A DNA stretch of 64,000 bases from contig NZ_KK211036.1 in NCBI RefSeq assembly GCF_000619825.1, forward strand, positions 181,787-245,786, in the 5' to 3' direction. This document shows, piece by piece, positions 17,070 through 23,897 of this stretch. Source of the DNA: Prevotella sp. MA2016. GTDB lineage: Bacteria > Bacteroidota > Bacteroidia > Bacteroidales > Bacteroidaceae. A program made the translations under genes and the position numbers. Each line of letters starts with the position of its first letter. Within the stretch, counting starts at the first letter, position 1. The notes under the pieces are model-generated. The model ran no database searches. It had not been told where the DNA came from and worked only from the letters and a program-made list of their open reading frames with translations.

Positions 17070-17774
17070 ATGAAGTGGAATGAAGTTTTTTGCAACACGT
17101 TTAAGGCTATGAGTGAGAGGCATGCGGCTGAGGTGGAGCGGGAGGTGAACTTTATGTTTCCTTCGCTGCCGATGGTGGAGGCGTGCCGAGCCAGCGAGTT
17201 TGAGTTCTTTGAGCCGATGATAGCGTCGGGGATGCTCACCACCGATCAGATGCACCACGCTGCCAAGCGCTATCTGCTGGGGAAGACCAGGAGTGGGCTG
17301 CCTATCTTCTGGATGATAAACGACATGATGGTGCCGCTGGATGCTCGTATCGGCGACGGATGGATATCGCAGAAGCTGAAAGCACGCGAGCCGCTGCTGG
17401 AGGCCTGGCAGGTGAAGCACTGCCTGTTTGGACTGCATCTGGCTGACGACGCCCTGCCGATAGGCATCGTAGAGCAGGAGGCCACGGCTGTGATGCTGAG
17501 CGAGCTGATGCCCGAAGTGATATGGATGGCTTATGGCGTGACGTCGCATCTGGTGCCCGAGCTGCTAGCGCCGCTGCAGGGCTGCACTGTGACCATCTAT
17601 CCCCGTACGGACCCCTTGATGAGCAACTACGTGTTTTTTCTCGACTATGCCAGGCTGGTGAACCGGCGTTACGACATCCATCTGCGGATTGACGACACGC
17701 TGGAGCAGCATGCCACCCAAGAGCAGAAACAGCGGTGTATAGACATCGTGGATTTTGTGCTTGACTTGGCGTAA
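17070..17774 (+). CDS. DUF6371-like (Toprim-like) protein
   Basis: A 234-residue protein. The pattern KHCLFGLHLA (116-125), then IGIVEQEATAVMLSELMPEV (131-150), IWMAYGV, and LAPLQGCTVTIYPRTDP (166-182) resembles DUF6371/primase-associated Toprim proteins of Bacteroidetes. There the Glu of GIVE (135) and the Asp of the following acidic strand (181) would be the metal ligands. It lacks an N-terminal zinc finger and is short for a primase, so it may be a partial or accessory form. Following a helicase-like ATPase, it suggests a DNA-priming or replication-linked function, not proven. Confidence 0.6.
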   Translation: MKWNEVFCNTFKAMSERHAAEVEREVNFMFPSLPMVEACRASEFEFFEPMIASGMLTTDQMHHAAKRYLLGKTRSGLPIFWMINDMMVPLDARIGDGWISQKLKAREPLLEAWQVKHCLFGLHLADDALPIGIVEQEATAVMLSELMPEVIWMAYGVTSHLVPELLAPLQGCTVTIYPRTDPLMSNYVFFLDYARLVNRRYDIHLRIDDTLEQHATQEQKQRCIDIVDFVLDLA

Positions 17775-17775
17775 A

Positions 17776-17870
17776 AATCAACTTAGTTTTTGGTGAAAAT
17801 CAACTTGTTTTTTAGTGAAAATCAACTTAGTTTTTAGTCATAATCAACTTACTTTTTTATCGAAATCAAT
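17776..17870 (+). repeat. Four 22-bp direct repeats (iteron-like)
   Basis: AATCAACTT recurs at 17776, 17798, 17820 and 17842, with a fifth partial copy AATCAAT at 17864: an exact 22-bp period. Each unit continues with a (A/G)(G/C/T)TTTTT(T/A/G) tract and GTGA-like end. Two helical turns per unit is the spacing seen in plasmid replication iterons. The array ends directly at the ATG of the DUF4248 gene, so it could be a replication-initiator binding array, an operator for the HTH protein, or both. Confidence 0.85.
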
Positions 17871-18200
17871 ATGGTAAATTTCTACGATAAGCATCGTTTT
17901 ATCAGCAAGAAAGAGCTGGCCCAGTTGGCTGGCGTGTCAGAAAGTACATTCTTGCGCTATCTCCGAACCCGTAGGCATATCCTCGACAAGCTGGGGGTGA
18001 AGCGTCATGCAAGAATGTTGCCGCCGCAGGCCGTGAAATATGTTTGTGAGGATTACTGCATCGACCTGCCAGAAGAGTTGCAAGATAGGCGTGTGATAGA
18101 GAGTCATGAGCTGTACAGGAAGGTGGTGCGCGAACTGCAGTTGACAACCTTTTTTGATGGAAAATGGACGAAAATAACAGAAATTCCGCTCGATTTCTGA
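17871..18200 (+). CDS. DUF4248 family helix-turn-helix protein
   Basis: A 109-residue protein matching the DUF4248 layout: FISKKELAQLAGVSESTFLR (8-27), a short HTH, then a conserved region YLRTRRHILDKLGVKR, MLPPQAVKYVCEDYCIDLPE. Such proteins occur beside ATPase/primase, HU-like and amidase genes in many Bacteroidales. The ATG lies directly after the 22-bp repeats, suggesting it may bind them. The C-terminal 20 residues (TTFFDGKWTKITEIPLDF) are less conserved-looking. Confidence 0.75.
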   Translation: MVNFYDKHRFISKKELAQLAGVSESTFLRYLRTRRHILDKLGVKRHARMLPPQAVKYVCEDYCIDLPEELQDRRVIESHELYRKVVRELQLTTFFDGKWTKITEIPLDF

Positions 18201-18212
18201 TTATTTTCTGGC

Positions 18213-18232
18213 TAACCCGTCATAACCCGTCA
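18213..18232 (+). repeat. Two tandem TAACCCGTCA repeats
   Basis: TAACCCGTCA is repeated head to tail at 18213-18222 and 18223-18232. It ends 19 nt before the -7 box TACTTTTG (18252-18259) of the HU-like gene, where a -33 TTTG is missing. It could be an activator site for that promoter. Confidence 0.7.
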
Positions 18233-18251
18233 ATGCCCTTAGCGAAAGTAG

Positions 18252-18259
18252 TACTTTTG
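18252..18259 (+). promoter_or_regulatory. -7 box for the HU-like gene
   Basis: TACTTTTG fits TAnnTTTG. At the proper distance upstream there is no TTTG but the second TAACCCGTCA repeat, which suggests dependence on an activator or an alternative sigma factor. Confidence 0.55.
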
Positions 18260-18318
18260 CATTGTCATTCCGGATGGCACTTCAATTCTTTAACTTTTCG
18301 ATTTTTCAATTTTTCATT

Positions 18319-18882
18319 ATGGTTCGTTACATTTTACAGCAAATCAAGATTAATGGTCACAAGTATTTTGGCGGTTGGTTCGCCAAGAACGTGGTGGAAG
18401 AGACTATCGACCTAGATGGTCTGGCCGAGCACATGAGTAATCATAACTCGCCTTACTCGAAGGGCGTTATCAAGGGCTTGCTCACTGATATGATCAGTTG
18501 TATCAAGGAGCTCCTGCTGGAGGGTAAGAACGTGAAGGTGGACGACTTGGCTATCTTCTCGCTTGGCATCAAGAACAAGGTGATGGCGCTGAAGGAGGAG
18601 GACTTCACGGTGAGTAAGAACATCAGCGGTGTGAAGTTGAAGGCTCGCGCCACTGGCGACCTGATGAGTAAGAATCTGAATCTGGAGGCGACGCTGAAGA
18701 GGGCGAGTCTGCTCGCCCCTGGAACCTCCCCCGACCCCGGCACCTCCCCTAACCCCTCTCAGGGAGGGGAGCAGGGCGGTGGCCAGCCTAGCGGTAGCCA
18801 GACTGGGGGCGGGCAGCCTTCGCAGGGTGGTAATACCGCTGGGGACGACAATGATCCCATTGATGAGCCCAATGGCGATTAA
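18319..18882 (+). CDS. HU-like DNA-binding protein with disordered tail
   Basis: A 187-residue protein starting MVRYILQQIKINGHKYFGGW. The upstream Met at 18262 is rejected because it lies only a few nt past the -7 box and reads through a low-complexity T-rich stretch. Residues 1-125 match the Bacteroidetes HU-related (histone-like) family: YSKGVIKGLLTDMISCIKEL, NVKVDDLAIFSLGIKNKVMA. The last roughly 45 residues are Gly/Pro/Ser/Gln rich (GTSPDPGTSPNPSQGG...), probably disordered. It likely binds DNA non-specifically. Together with the following amidase it is a common pairing in this group, of unknown purpose. Confidence 0.82.
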   Translation: MVRYILQQIKINGHKYFGGWFAKNVVEETIDLDGLAEHMSNHNSPYSKGVIKGLLTDMISCIKELLLEGKNVKVDDLAIFSLGIKNKVMALKEEDFTVSKNISGVKLKARATGDLMSKNLNLEATLKRASLLAPGTSPDPGTSPNPSQGGEQGGGQPSGSQTGGGQPSQGGNTAGDDNDPIDEPNGD

Positions 18883-18911
18883 GGGTTGGGGCGTTAGCCC
18901 CGACTACTTTG

Positions 18912-18930
18912 AACACTCAACACTCAACAT
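18912..18930 (+). repeat. Heptamer repeat AACACTC
   Basis: AACACTC AACACTC AACATTA, a 7-bp tandem repeat in the leader of the smalltalk gene. It belongs to the same class as those found inside queA, the TrmH-type gene and rnfC. Confidence 0.65.
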
Positions 18931-18938
18931 TAAAAATT

Positions 18939-19043
18939 ATGATTAAAGTAAATTGGACTAAGGTGGCCAGATGGGCGAAGCTGCTGGCTACAGTGATTAC
19001 AACAGTTTTAGGAACTATAGCGGTACAGTCATGCGCACAGTAA
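18939..19043 (+). CDS. Smalltalk-type small membrane peptide
   Basis: A 34-residue peptide: MIKVNWTKVARWAKLLATVI then TTVLGTIAVQSCAQ. It has a short charged start, one hydrophobic helix (about 12-30) and a C-terminal Ser-Cys. This matches the Bacteroidetes smalltalk protein type, which is found directly upstream of N-acetylmuramoyl-L-alanine amidases. Its stop overlaps the amidase start by 13 nt (ATGCGCACAGTAA), so translation is coupled. It might help export the amidase, which has no signal peptide, but its function is unknown. Confidence 0.75.
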   Translation: MIKVNWTKVARWAKLLATVITTVLGTIAVQSCAQ

Positions 19044-19468
19044 ACTTGATAGTGATTCATTGCAGTGCCACGAAATGCAACAGGCGCTTCACGGTGAAGG
19101 ATTTGGAAAACTGTCACAACGCACGTTTTCACAACAAGGGCATCGGCTATCACTACTACATAGAGCGCGATGGACAGCTGTACCAAACCCGACCGGAAGA
19201 AGAGGTGGGCATGCATGCTCGCCACTACAATGCCCATAGCATTGGTGTGTGCTACGAAGGTGGACTGAACGAGCAGGGTGTGGCCGCCGACACGCGAACG
19301 CCTGCCCAGAAACAAACGCTCCACACGCTGTTGCGCAGCCTGAAGTACGACTACCCGGATGCTAAGATTGTCGGGCATCGCGACCTGCCCTGGGTGGCAA
19401 AGGATTGCCCGTGTTTTGATGCGCGCGAAGAGTATCGCGATCTGCAGCCGCTTGTGCTGGAGCAGTAG
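19031..19468 (+). CDS. N-acetylmuramoyl-L-alanine amidase, T7-lysozyme-like
   Basis: A 145-residue amidase beginning MRTVNLIVIHCSATKCNRRF; an upstream in-frame Met at 18971 is inside the smalltalk gene and rejected. Zinc ligands of the T7 lysozyme fold are visible: His in VIHCSAT, His in IVGHRDLP, and Cys in KDCPCFDA, with the Lys just before it. The fold is complete and short, with no cell-wall-binding domain. It cuts the bond between MurNAc and the stem peptide. No signal peptide is visible, as in phage endolysins. It closes the accessory cassette and is followed by a strong terminator. Confidence 0.92.
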   Translation: MRTVNLIVIHCSATKCNRRFTVKDLENCHNARFHNKGIGYHYYIERDGQLYQTRPEEEVGMHARHYNAHSIGVCYEGGLNEQGVAADTRTPAQKQTLHTLLRSLKYDYPDAKIVGHRDLPWVAKDCPCFDAREEYRDLQPLVLEQ

Positions 19469-19477
19469 GCCTGATTC

Positions 19478-19508
19478 ATCCTCTCCCAATTGGGAGAGGA
19501 TTTTTTTT
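19478..19508 (+). terminator. Intrinsic terminator after the amidase
   Basis: ATCCTCTCCCAA and TTGGGAGAGGAT form a perfect 12-bp palindrome followed by 8 T's. Confidence 0.9.
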
Positions 19509-19520
19509 GTCTCGATAATA

Positions 19521-19552
19521 TTTGGCGCGTACAAAAAAAAGTAGTAACTTTG
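19521..19552 (+). promoter_or_regulatory. Promoter of map
   Basis: TTTG (19521-19524), 20 nt, TAACTTTG (19545-19552): full consensus. The map start lies 29 nt downstream. Confidence 0.87.
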
Positions 19553-19581
19553 CACCCAAATTTAATAATTAAATAGGTGAC

Positions 19582-20445
19582 ATGGCATTTAACAAGAAAA
19601 AAAGATGGCACTGCCTGCCAGGACAGGAACCTACAGAGATGGACAAGACCATCATGTACTGGGAAAACAAAGGAAAACTGGTACCAACACGCGAACTGAT
19701 TAAAACCCCCGAACAGATAGAAGGCATCCGCAAGGCGGGCGTAGTGAATACTGCTGTGCTCGACGCAGTGGCAAAGGAGATTCATGCCGGCATGAACACA
19801 CTGGAGATAGACCAGATCTGTCGCCGTGTGTGTGAAGAGAACGGCGCTATCCCCGCATGTTTGAACTATGAGGGATTCCCCATGAGCGTATGCACCTCGA
19901 TCAACGAGGTGGTGTGCCACGGTATCCCCAAGGAGGAGGATGTGCTGGAAGAGGGCGACATCATCAACGTAGATTTCACCACCATTCTGGATGGCTACTA
20001 TGCCGACGCCAGTCGTATGTTTATCATCGGCAAGACTACTCCTGAGAAGGAACAGCTGGTGCGCGTGGCTAAGGAGTGTCTGGAGATAGGTATGGAGGCC
20101 GCCAAGCCTTATAGCTTCGTGGGTGACATCGGTCATGCTATCGAGAAGCACTGCAAGAAATATGGTTATGGTATCGTGCGCGATCTGGCCGGTCATGGCG
20201 TGGGACTGAAATTCCACGAGGAGCCCGACGTGGAGCACTATGGACATCGCGGCACTGGTATGCTGCTGGTGCCTGGTATGGTGTTCACCATCGAGCCAAT
20301 GATCAACATGGGTACCTGGAAGGTGTTTATCGATGCCGACGATCCATACGGATGGGAGGTGATCACCGAAGACGAACTGCCAAGCGCTCAGTGGGAGCAC
20401 ACGCTGGTGATGACGGAACATGGAGTGGAAGTGCTGACGTACTAA
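19582..20445 (+). CDS. map: Methionine aminopeptidase, type I
   Basis: A 287-residue enzyme that removes the initiator Met from new proteins. The five metal ligands are Asp131 (NVDFT), Asp142 (YADASR), His205 (AGHGVG), Glu238 (TIEPM) and Glu272 (QWEHT). His113 (VCHGIP) and His212 (FHEEP) are the conserved substrate-site histidines. A short N-terminal extension (1-35, with WHCLPGQEPTEMD) precedes the catalytic domain; it has one Cys, so it is not a full zinc finger. It has its own promoter and is followed by tsaD. Confidence 0.96.
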   Translation: MAFNKKKRWHCLPGQEPTEMDKTIMYWENKGKLVPTRELIKTPEQIEGIRKAGVVNTAVLDAVAKEIHAGMNTLEIDQICRRVCEENGAIPACLNYEGFPMSVCTSINEVVCHGIPKEEDVLEEGDIINVDFTTILDGYYADASRMFIIGKTTPEKEQLVRVAKECLEIGMEAAKPYSFVGDIGHAIEKHCKKYGYGIVRDLAGHGVGLKFHEEPDVEHYGHRGTGMLLVPGMVFTIEPMINMGTWKVFIDADDPYGWEVITEDELPSAQWEHTLVMTEHGVEVLTY

Positions 20446-20446
20446 G

Positions 20447-20478
20447 ATTTAAAAATTTAAAAATTTAAAAATTTAAAA
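20447..20478 (+). repeat. Four ATTTAAAA repeats between map and tsaD
   Basis: Four perfect 8-bp units. Such A/T repeats are frequent in intergenic DNA of this group. It may be a leader or weak promoter region for tsaD; no clear TAnnTTTG box is seen. Confidence 0.8.
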
Positions 20479-20494
20479 CATATAAAATAAAATA

Positions 20495-21520
20495 ATGCCG
20501 GATATATATATATTAGGTATAGAGTCGAGTTGTGACGATACGTCGGCGGCGGTGCTGAAGAATGGCATCCTGCTGAGTAACGTGACTGCATCGCAGGCTG
20601 TGCACGAGGCTTATGGTGGTGTGGTGCCAGAGTTGGCATCGCGCGCCCACCAACAGAATGTAGTGCCGGTGGTGGATCAGGCTATCAAAAAGGCTGGCAT
20701 CACCAAGGAACAGTTGACGGCAATCGCCTTTACACGCGGACCAGGACTGATGGGATCGCTGCTGGTGGGCGTGAGCTTTGCCAAGGGATTTGCGCGCTCG
20801 TTGGGCATCCCCATGATAGACGTGAACCATCTGCAAGGACACGTGATGGCGCACTTTATCAAGGAGAGCGAAGACGACCAGCATCAGCCGCCACTGCCAT
20901 TCCTGTGCCTGCTGGTATCGGGTGGTAACTCGCAGATTGTGAAGGTGAACGCCTACAACGATATGGAGGTGCTGGGACAGACGATTGACGACGCTGCCGG
21001 CGAGGCTATCGACAAGTGCTCGAAGGTGATGGGACTGGGTTATCCCGGTGGTCCAATCATCGACCGACTGGCGCGCCAGGGTAATCCTAAGGCCTACCAG
21101 TTTGCTGAGCCTAACATCCCCGGACTGGACTATAGTTTCTCGGGACTGAAGACTTCGTTCCTCTATTCGATGCAGAAATGGGTGGCCGAGGATCCTGACT
21201 TTATCGAGAAGCACAAGGAGGACATCGCTGCTTCATTGGAGTGGACCATCGTGGATATTCTGATGAAAAAACTGAAGAAAGCGGTGAAGCTGACGGGCAT
21301 CAAGCACGTGGCTGTGGCTGGTGGTGTGAGCGCCAACAACGGACTGCGCAATGCCTTCTACGATGCTGAGAAGCGCTATGGTTGGACGATCTATATCCCG
21401 AAGTTCAGCTATACCACAGATAATGCGGCGATGATTGGTATCGTGGGCTATCATAAGTATCTGGACAAGGAGTTCTGCTCAATAGACGCTCCTGCGTTCT
21501 CGAAAGTAACGTTTAAATAA
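20495..21520 (+). CDS. tsaD: tRNA N6-threonylcarbamoyladenosine transferase TsaD
   Basis: A 341-residue ASKHA-fold enzyme that transfers the threonylcarbamoyl group to A37 of ANN-decoding tRNAs. Visible motifs are the start YILGIESSCDDTSAAV, metal ligands His112 and His116 in NHLQGHVMAH, GPGLMGSLLVG (82-92), LVSGGNSQIV and near the C terminus YTTDNAAMIG with the conserved Asp. Full length for the family. It is followed at 20 nt by the cinA-like gene. Confidence 0.97.
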   Translation: MPDIYILGIESSCDDTSAAVLKNGILLSNVTASQAVHEAYGGVVPELASRAHQQNVVPVVDQAIKKAGITKEQLTAIAFTRGPGLMGSLLVGVSFAKGFARSLGIPMIDVNHLQGHVMAHFIKESEDDQHQPPLPFLCLLVSGGNSQIVKVNAYNDMEVLGQTIDDAAGEAIDKCSKVMGLGYPGGPIIDRLARQGNPKAYQFAEPNIPGLDYSFSGLKTSFLYSMQKWVAEDPDFIEKHKEDIAASLEWTIVDILMKKLKKAVKLTGIKHVAVAGGVSANNGLRNAFYDAEKRYGWTIYIPKFSYTTDNAAMIGIVGYHKYLDKEFCSIDAPAFSKVTFK

Positions 21521-21540
21521 AGTTGAAGAATTGAAGGAAT

Positions 21541-22056
21541 ATGGATTTTGAAAGCAAGATAATAAGTAGAGAGATCAGTGAGATTCTCTGGGAGACTGAA
21601 AAGACAGTTGGTACGGCTGAGAGTTGCACCGGTGGACGTATCGCCGAGGCTATCATCGCTGTGCCTGGTGCATCGAAATATTTTAAGGGCGGAATCATCT
21701 CGTATGTCAACGAGATTAAGGAGAATCTGCTGGGTGTTGACCACATGGTGCTGGAAGAGAAAACAGCTGTGTGTGAGGAAGTTGCAGTGGCTATGGTGAA
21801 GGGTGCATGCAAGGCGCTCAACACTAATTATGCCATCGCCGCTACAGGCTTTGCTGGACCCACCGGCGGTACCAAGGATATCCCCGTGGGAACCATCTGG
21901 CTGGCCTGCGGAAAGCCCGAAAAAGTGGTGACACTGAAGGTGACTGAAGACTTCGGTCGAGACATCAATCTGGCCATCGCAACCAACAAGGCTATGGAGA
22001 TGTTTTTGCAGTTCCTGAAGGACGAAGATGCCCCCAGACCCCAGCGTGAAGGTTAA
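21541..22056 (+). CDS. CinA C-terminal/PncC-type nicotinamide-nucleotide amidase
   Basis: A 171-residue stand-alone CinA C-terminal domain. It has TAESCTGGRIA (about 23-33), the conserved catalytic loop, and AATGFAGPTGGTKDIPVGTI (97-116). The family deamidates nicotinamide mononucleotide to nicotinate mononucleotide in pyridine nucleotide salvage. The N-terminal MoCF domain of full CinA is absent. It ends with an acidic/Arg tail (DEDAPRPQREG). Confidence 0.88.
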   Translation: MDFESKIISREISEILWETEKTVGTAESCTGGRIAEAIIAVPGASKYFKGGIISYVNEIKENLLGVDHMVLEEKTAVCEEVAVAMVKGACKALNTNYAIAATGFAGPTGGTKDIPVGTIWLACGKPEKVVTLKVTEDFGRDINLAIATNKAMEMFLQFLKDEDAPRPQREG

Positions 22057-22115
22057 AAATTATTAATTATTTTAATTTCCGATTGCGTAATTATCTGAAT
22101 CTCAATAAAATTGTG

Positions 22116-22123
22116 TAATTTTG
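22116..22123 (+). promoter_or_regulatory. -7 box for rpmB
   Basis: TAATTTTG, with rpmB starting 51 nt downstream. The -33 element is weak (no TTTG at the usual distance). Confidence 0.6.
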
Positions 22124-22174
22124 CACGCTGTTTGGAATAAGTAAGTGTAAATCACAAGTAAAAAGTAGATAGAA

Positions 22175-22438
22175 ATGTCTAAGATTTGTCAAATTACAGG
22201 AAAGAAGGCACAGATAGGTTGCAATGTGTCTCACTCAAAGCACCGTACAAAGAGAAGCTTTGACGTCAACCTCTTCAGCAAGAAGTTCTACTATGTAGAG
22301 GAGGCTTGCTGGATTCAGTTGAAGATTAGCGCTGCTGGTCTTCGTATGATTAATAAAGTTGGTCTGGATGCTGCCTTGAAGCAGGCTGTTGCCAAAGGAT
22401 TTGTAGACTGGAAGGACATTAAAGTGATAGGAGATTAA
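22175..22438 (+). CDS. rpmB: 50S ribosomal protein bL28
   Basis: An 87-residue ribosomal protein with the typical start [29 protein letters not shown]. The later part ([20 protein letters not shown]) is also typical. First gene of a three-gene unit with rpmG and the DUF4295 gene. Confidence 0.97.
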   Translation: MSKICQITGKKAQIGCNVSHSKHRTKRSFDVNLFSKKFYYVEEACWIQLKISAAGLRMINKVGLDAALKQAVAKGFVDWKDIKVIGD

Positions 22439-22441
22439 ATC

Positions 22442-22633
22442 ATGGCAAGTAAGAAAGCAAAAGGTAATCGCGTTCAGGTTATCCTGGAGTGCACCGAGCA
22501 TAAGAACAGTGGTCTGCCCGGCACAAGCCGCTACGTAACCACAAAGAATCGTAAGAATACGCCCGAGCGTATGGAGCTCATGAAGTATAACCCAATCCTG
22601 AAGAAGATGACTCTTCACAAGGAGATTAAATAA
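22442..22633 (+). CDS. rpmG: 50S ribosomal protein bL33
   Basis: A 63-residue protein: [20 protein letters not shown] then [29 protein letters not shown]. It has only one Cys, so it is the zinc-free (C-minus) form. It begins 3 nt after rpmB. Confidence 0.97.
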   Translation: MASKKAKGNRVQVILECTEHKNSGLPGTSRYVTTKNRKNTPERMELMKYNPILKKMTLHKEIK

Positions 22634-22645
22634 TACGACTGAAGT

Positions 22646-22801
22646 ATGGCAAAGAAAACCGTCGCTACCCTCCACGAAGGCTCAAAGGATGGTCGCGCTT
22701 ACACAAAGGTAATCAAGATGGTTAAGAGCCCTAAGACTGGTGCTTACATCTTCGATGAGCAGATGGTTCCCAACGAGGCCGTTAAGGACTTCTTCAAGTA
22801 A
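22646..22801 (+). CDS. DUF4295 small basic protein
   Basis: A 51-residue protein (MAKKTVATLHEGSKDGRAYT ... NEAVKDFFK). It matches DUF4295, a small family found in Bacteroidetes downstream of rpmB and rpmG. Its basic N-terminal half and position suggest a ribosome-associated role, inferred only from context. It is 12 nt after rpmG and ends the operon. Confidence 0.88.
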   Translation: MAKKTVATLHEGSKDGRAYTKVIKMVKSPKTGAYIFDEQMVPNEAVKDFFK

Positions 22802-22858
22802 ACGGTGAAAGCCGCTTGCTGCCGAAGGGACGCAAGAACTTATACAAAATTATAATAA

Positions 22859-22896
22859 AAAGAGAGGCTGCAAATAAATTTGCGGTCTCTTTTTTT
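22859..22896 (+). terminator. Terminator of the rpmB operon
   Basis: AGAG(g)CTGCAAA pairs with TTTGC(g)GTCTCT around TAAA, followed by seven T's. The end of the T-run doubles as the -33 TTTG of the ftsY promoter. Confidence 0.88.
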
Positions 22897-22925
22897 GGTT
22901 GTGTCGTAAAATATTCCTATCTTTG
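22894..22925 (+). promoter_or_regulatory. Promoter of ftsY-rimO-HU
   Basis: TTTG (22894-22897), 20 nt, TATCTTTG (22918-22925): full consensus. The leader before ftsY is very short, about 10-14 nt. Confidence 0.85.
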
Positions 22926-22943
22926 CATCGAAAATATTGCAAT

Positions 22944-23897
22944 ATGGGATTATTTGGATTTTTTAGTAAGGATAAGAAACAAACACTGGATAAGGGCTTG
23001 GAGAAAACCAAGACCAGCGTGTTTGATAAACTGACACGTGCCGTTGCTGGCAAATCGAAAGTGGATGATGATGTTTTGGACAATCTGGAAGAGGTGCTCA
23101 TCACGAGCGACGTAGGTGTGGATACCACCCTCAAGATTATCCAGCGCATCGAGGAGCGCGTGGCGCGCGATAAGTATGTCAGCACATCTGAACTAAACAG
23201 AATTCTTCGTGAAGAGATAGCTGAACTGTTGGCTGAAAACAACTCAGAGGATAATGACAACTGGGATCTGCCTGCCGACCATAAGCCATACGTCATCCTG
23301 GTGGTTGGCGTGAATGGCGTGGGCAAGACTACCACCATCGGTAAGTTGGCCTGGCAGTTCAAGCAGGCTGGCAAGAAGGTTTATCTGGGTGCTGCCGACA
23401 CCTTCCGTGCTGCTGCCGTAGAGCAGTTGTGCATCTGGGGTGAGCGCGTGGGCGTGCCCGTGGTGAAGCAGCAGATGGGTAGCGACCCTGCCAGTGTGGC
23501 TTTTGATACGCTGCAGAGTGCTAAGGCAAATGGCGCCGACGTGGTGCTGATAGACACTGCCGGACGACTGCACAATAAAGTGGGCTTGATGAACGAGCTC
23601 AAGAAAATCAAGGAGGTGATGAAGAAGGTGCTGCCCGAGGCTCCCGACGAGGTGATGCTGGTGCTGGACGGTTCAACCGGACAGAACGCATTCGAGCAGG
23701 CCAAGCAGTTTGCTGCTGTGACTCAGATCACATCGCTGGCCATCACCAAGCTCGACGGCACTGCCAAGGGTGGTGTGGTGATTGGTATCTCCGACCAGCT
23801 GAAGGTGCCCGTGAAGTATATCGGACTGGGAGAGGGTATGACCGACCTGCAGTTGTTTAATAAACGTCAGTTTGTAGATTCACTGTTCAATGAGTAA
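22944..23897 (+). CDS. ftsY: Signal recognition particle receptor FtsY
   Basis: A 317-residue SRP receptor. The start MGLFGFFSKDKKQTLDKGLE is chosen because the earlier in-frame Met (22899) lies inside the promoter. GTPase motifs: G1 GVNGVGKTT (122-130), DTFRAAAVEQL (152-162), DTAGR (204-208) and TKLDGTAKGG (268-277). The N domain is about 20-100. There is no long acidic A domain; an N-terminal amphipathic stretch probably contacts the membrane. It directs ribosomes making membrane proteins to the Sec translocon. It overlaps rimO by 8 nt. Confidence 0.97.
   Translation: MGLFGFFSKDKKQTLDKGLEKTKTSVFDKLTRAVAGKSKVDDDVLDNLEEVLITSDVGVDTTLKIIQRIEERVARDKYVSTSELNRILREEIAELLAENNSEDNDNWDLPADHKPYVILVVGVNGVGKTTTIGKLAWQFKQAGKKVYLGAADTFRAAAVEQLCIWGERVGVPVVKQQMGSDPASVAFDTLQSAKANGADVVLIDTAGRLHNKVGLMNELKKIKEVMKKVLPEAPDEVMLVLDGSTGQNAFEQAKQFAAVTQITSLAITKLDGTAKGGVVIGISDQLKVPVKYIGLGEGMTDLQLFNKRQFVDSLFNE

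Noticed and set aside
17776..17870. 22-bp repeats as CRISPR
   Set aside because: Repeats are contiguous with no spacers, and no cas genes are nearby.
22899..22943. Earlier ftsY start
   Set aside because: The extra codons overlap the promoter -7 box and do not resemble FtsY.
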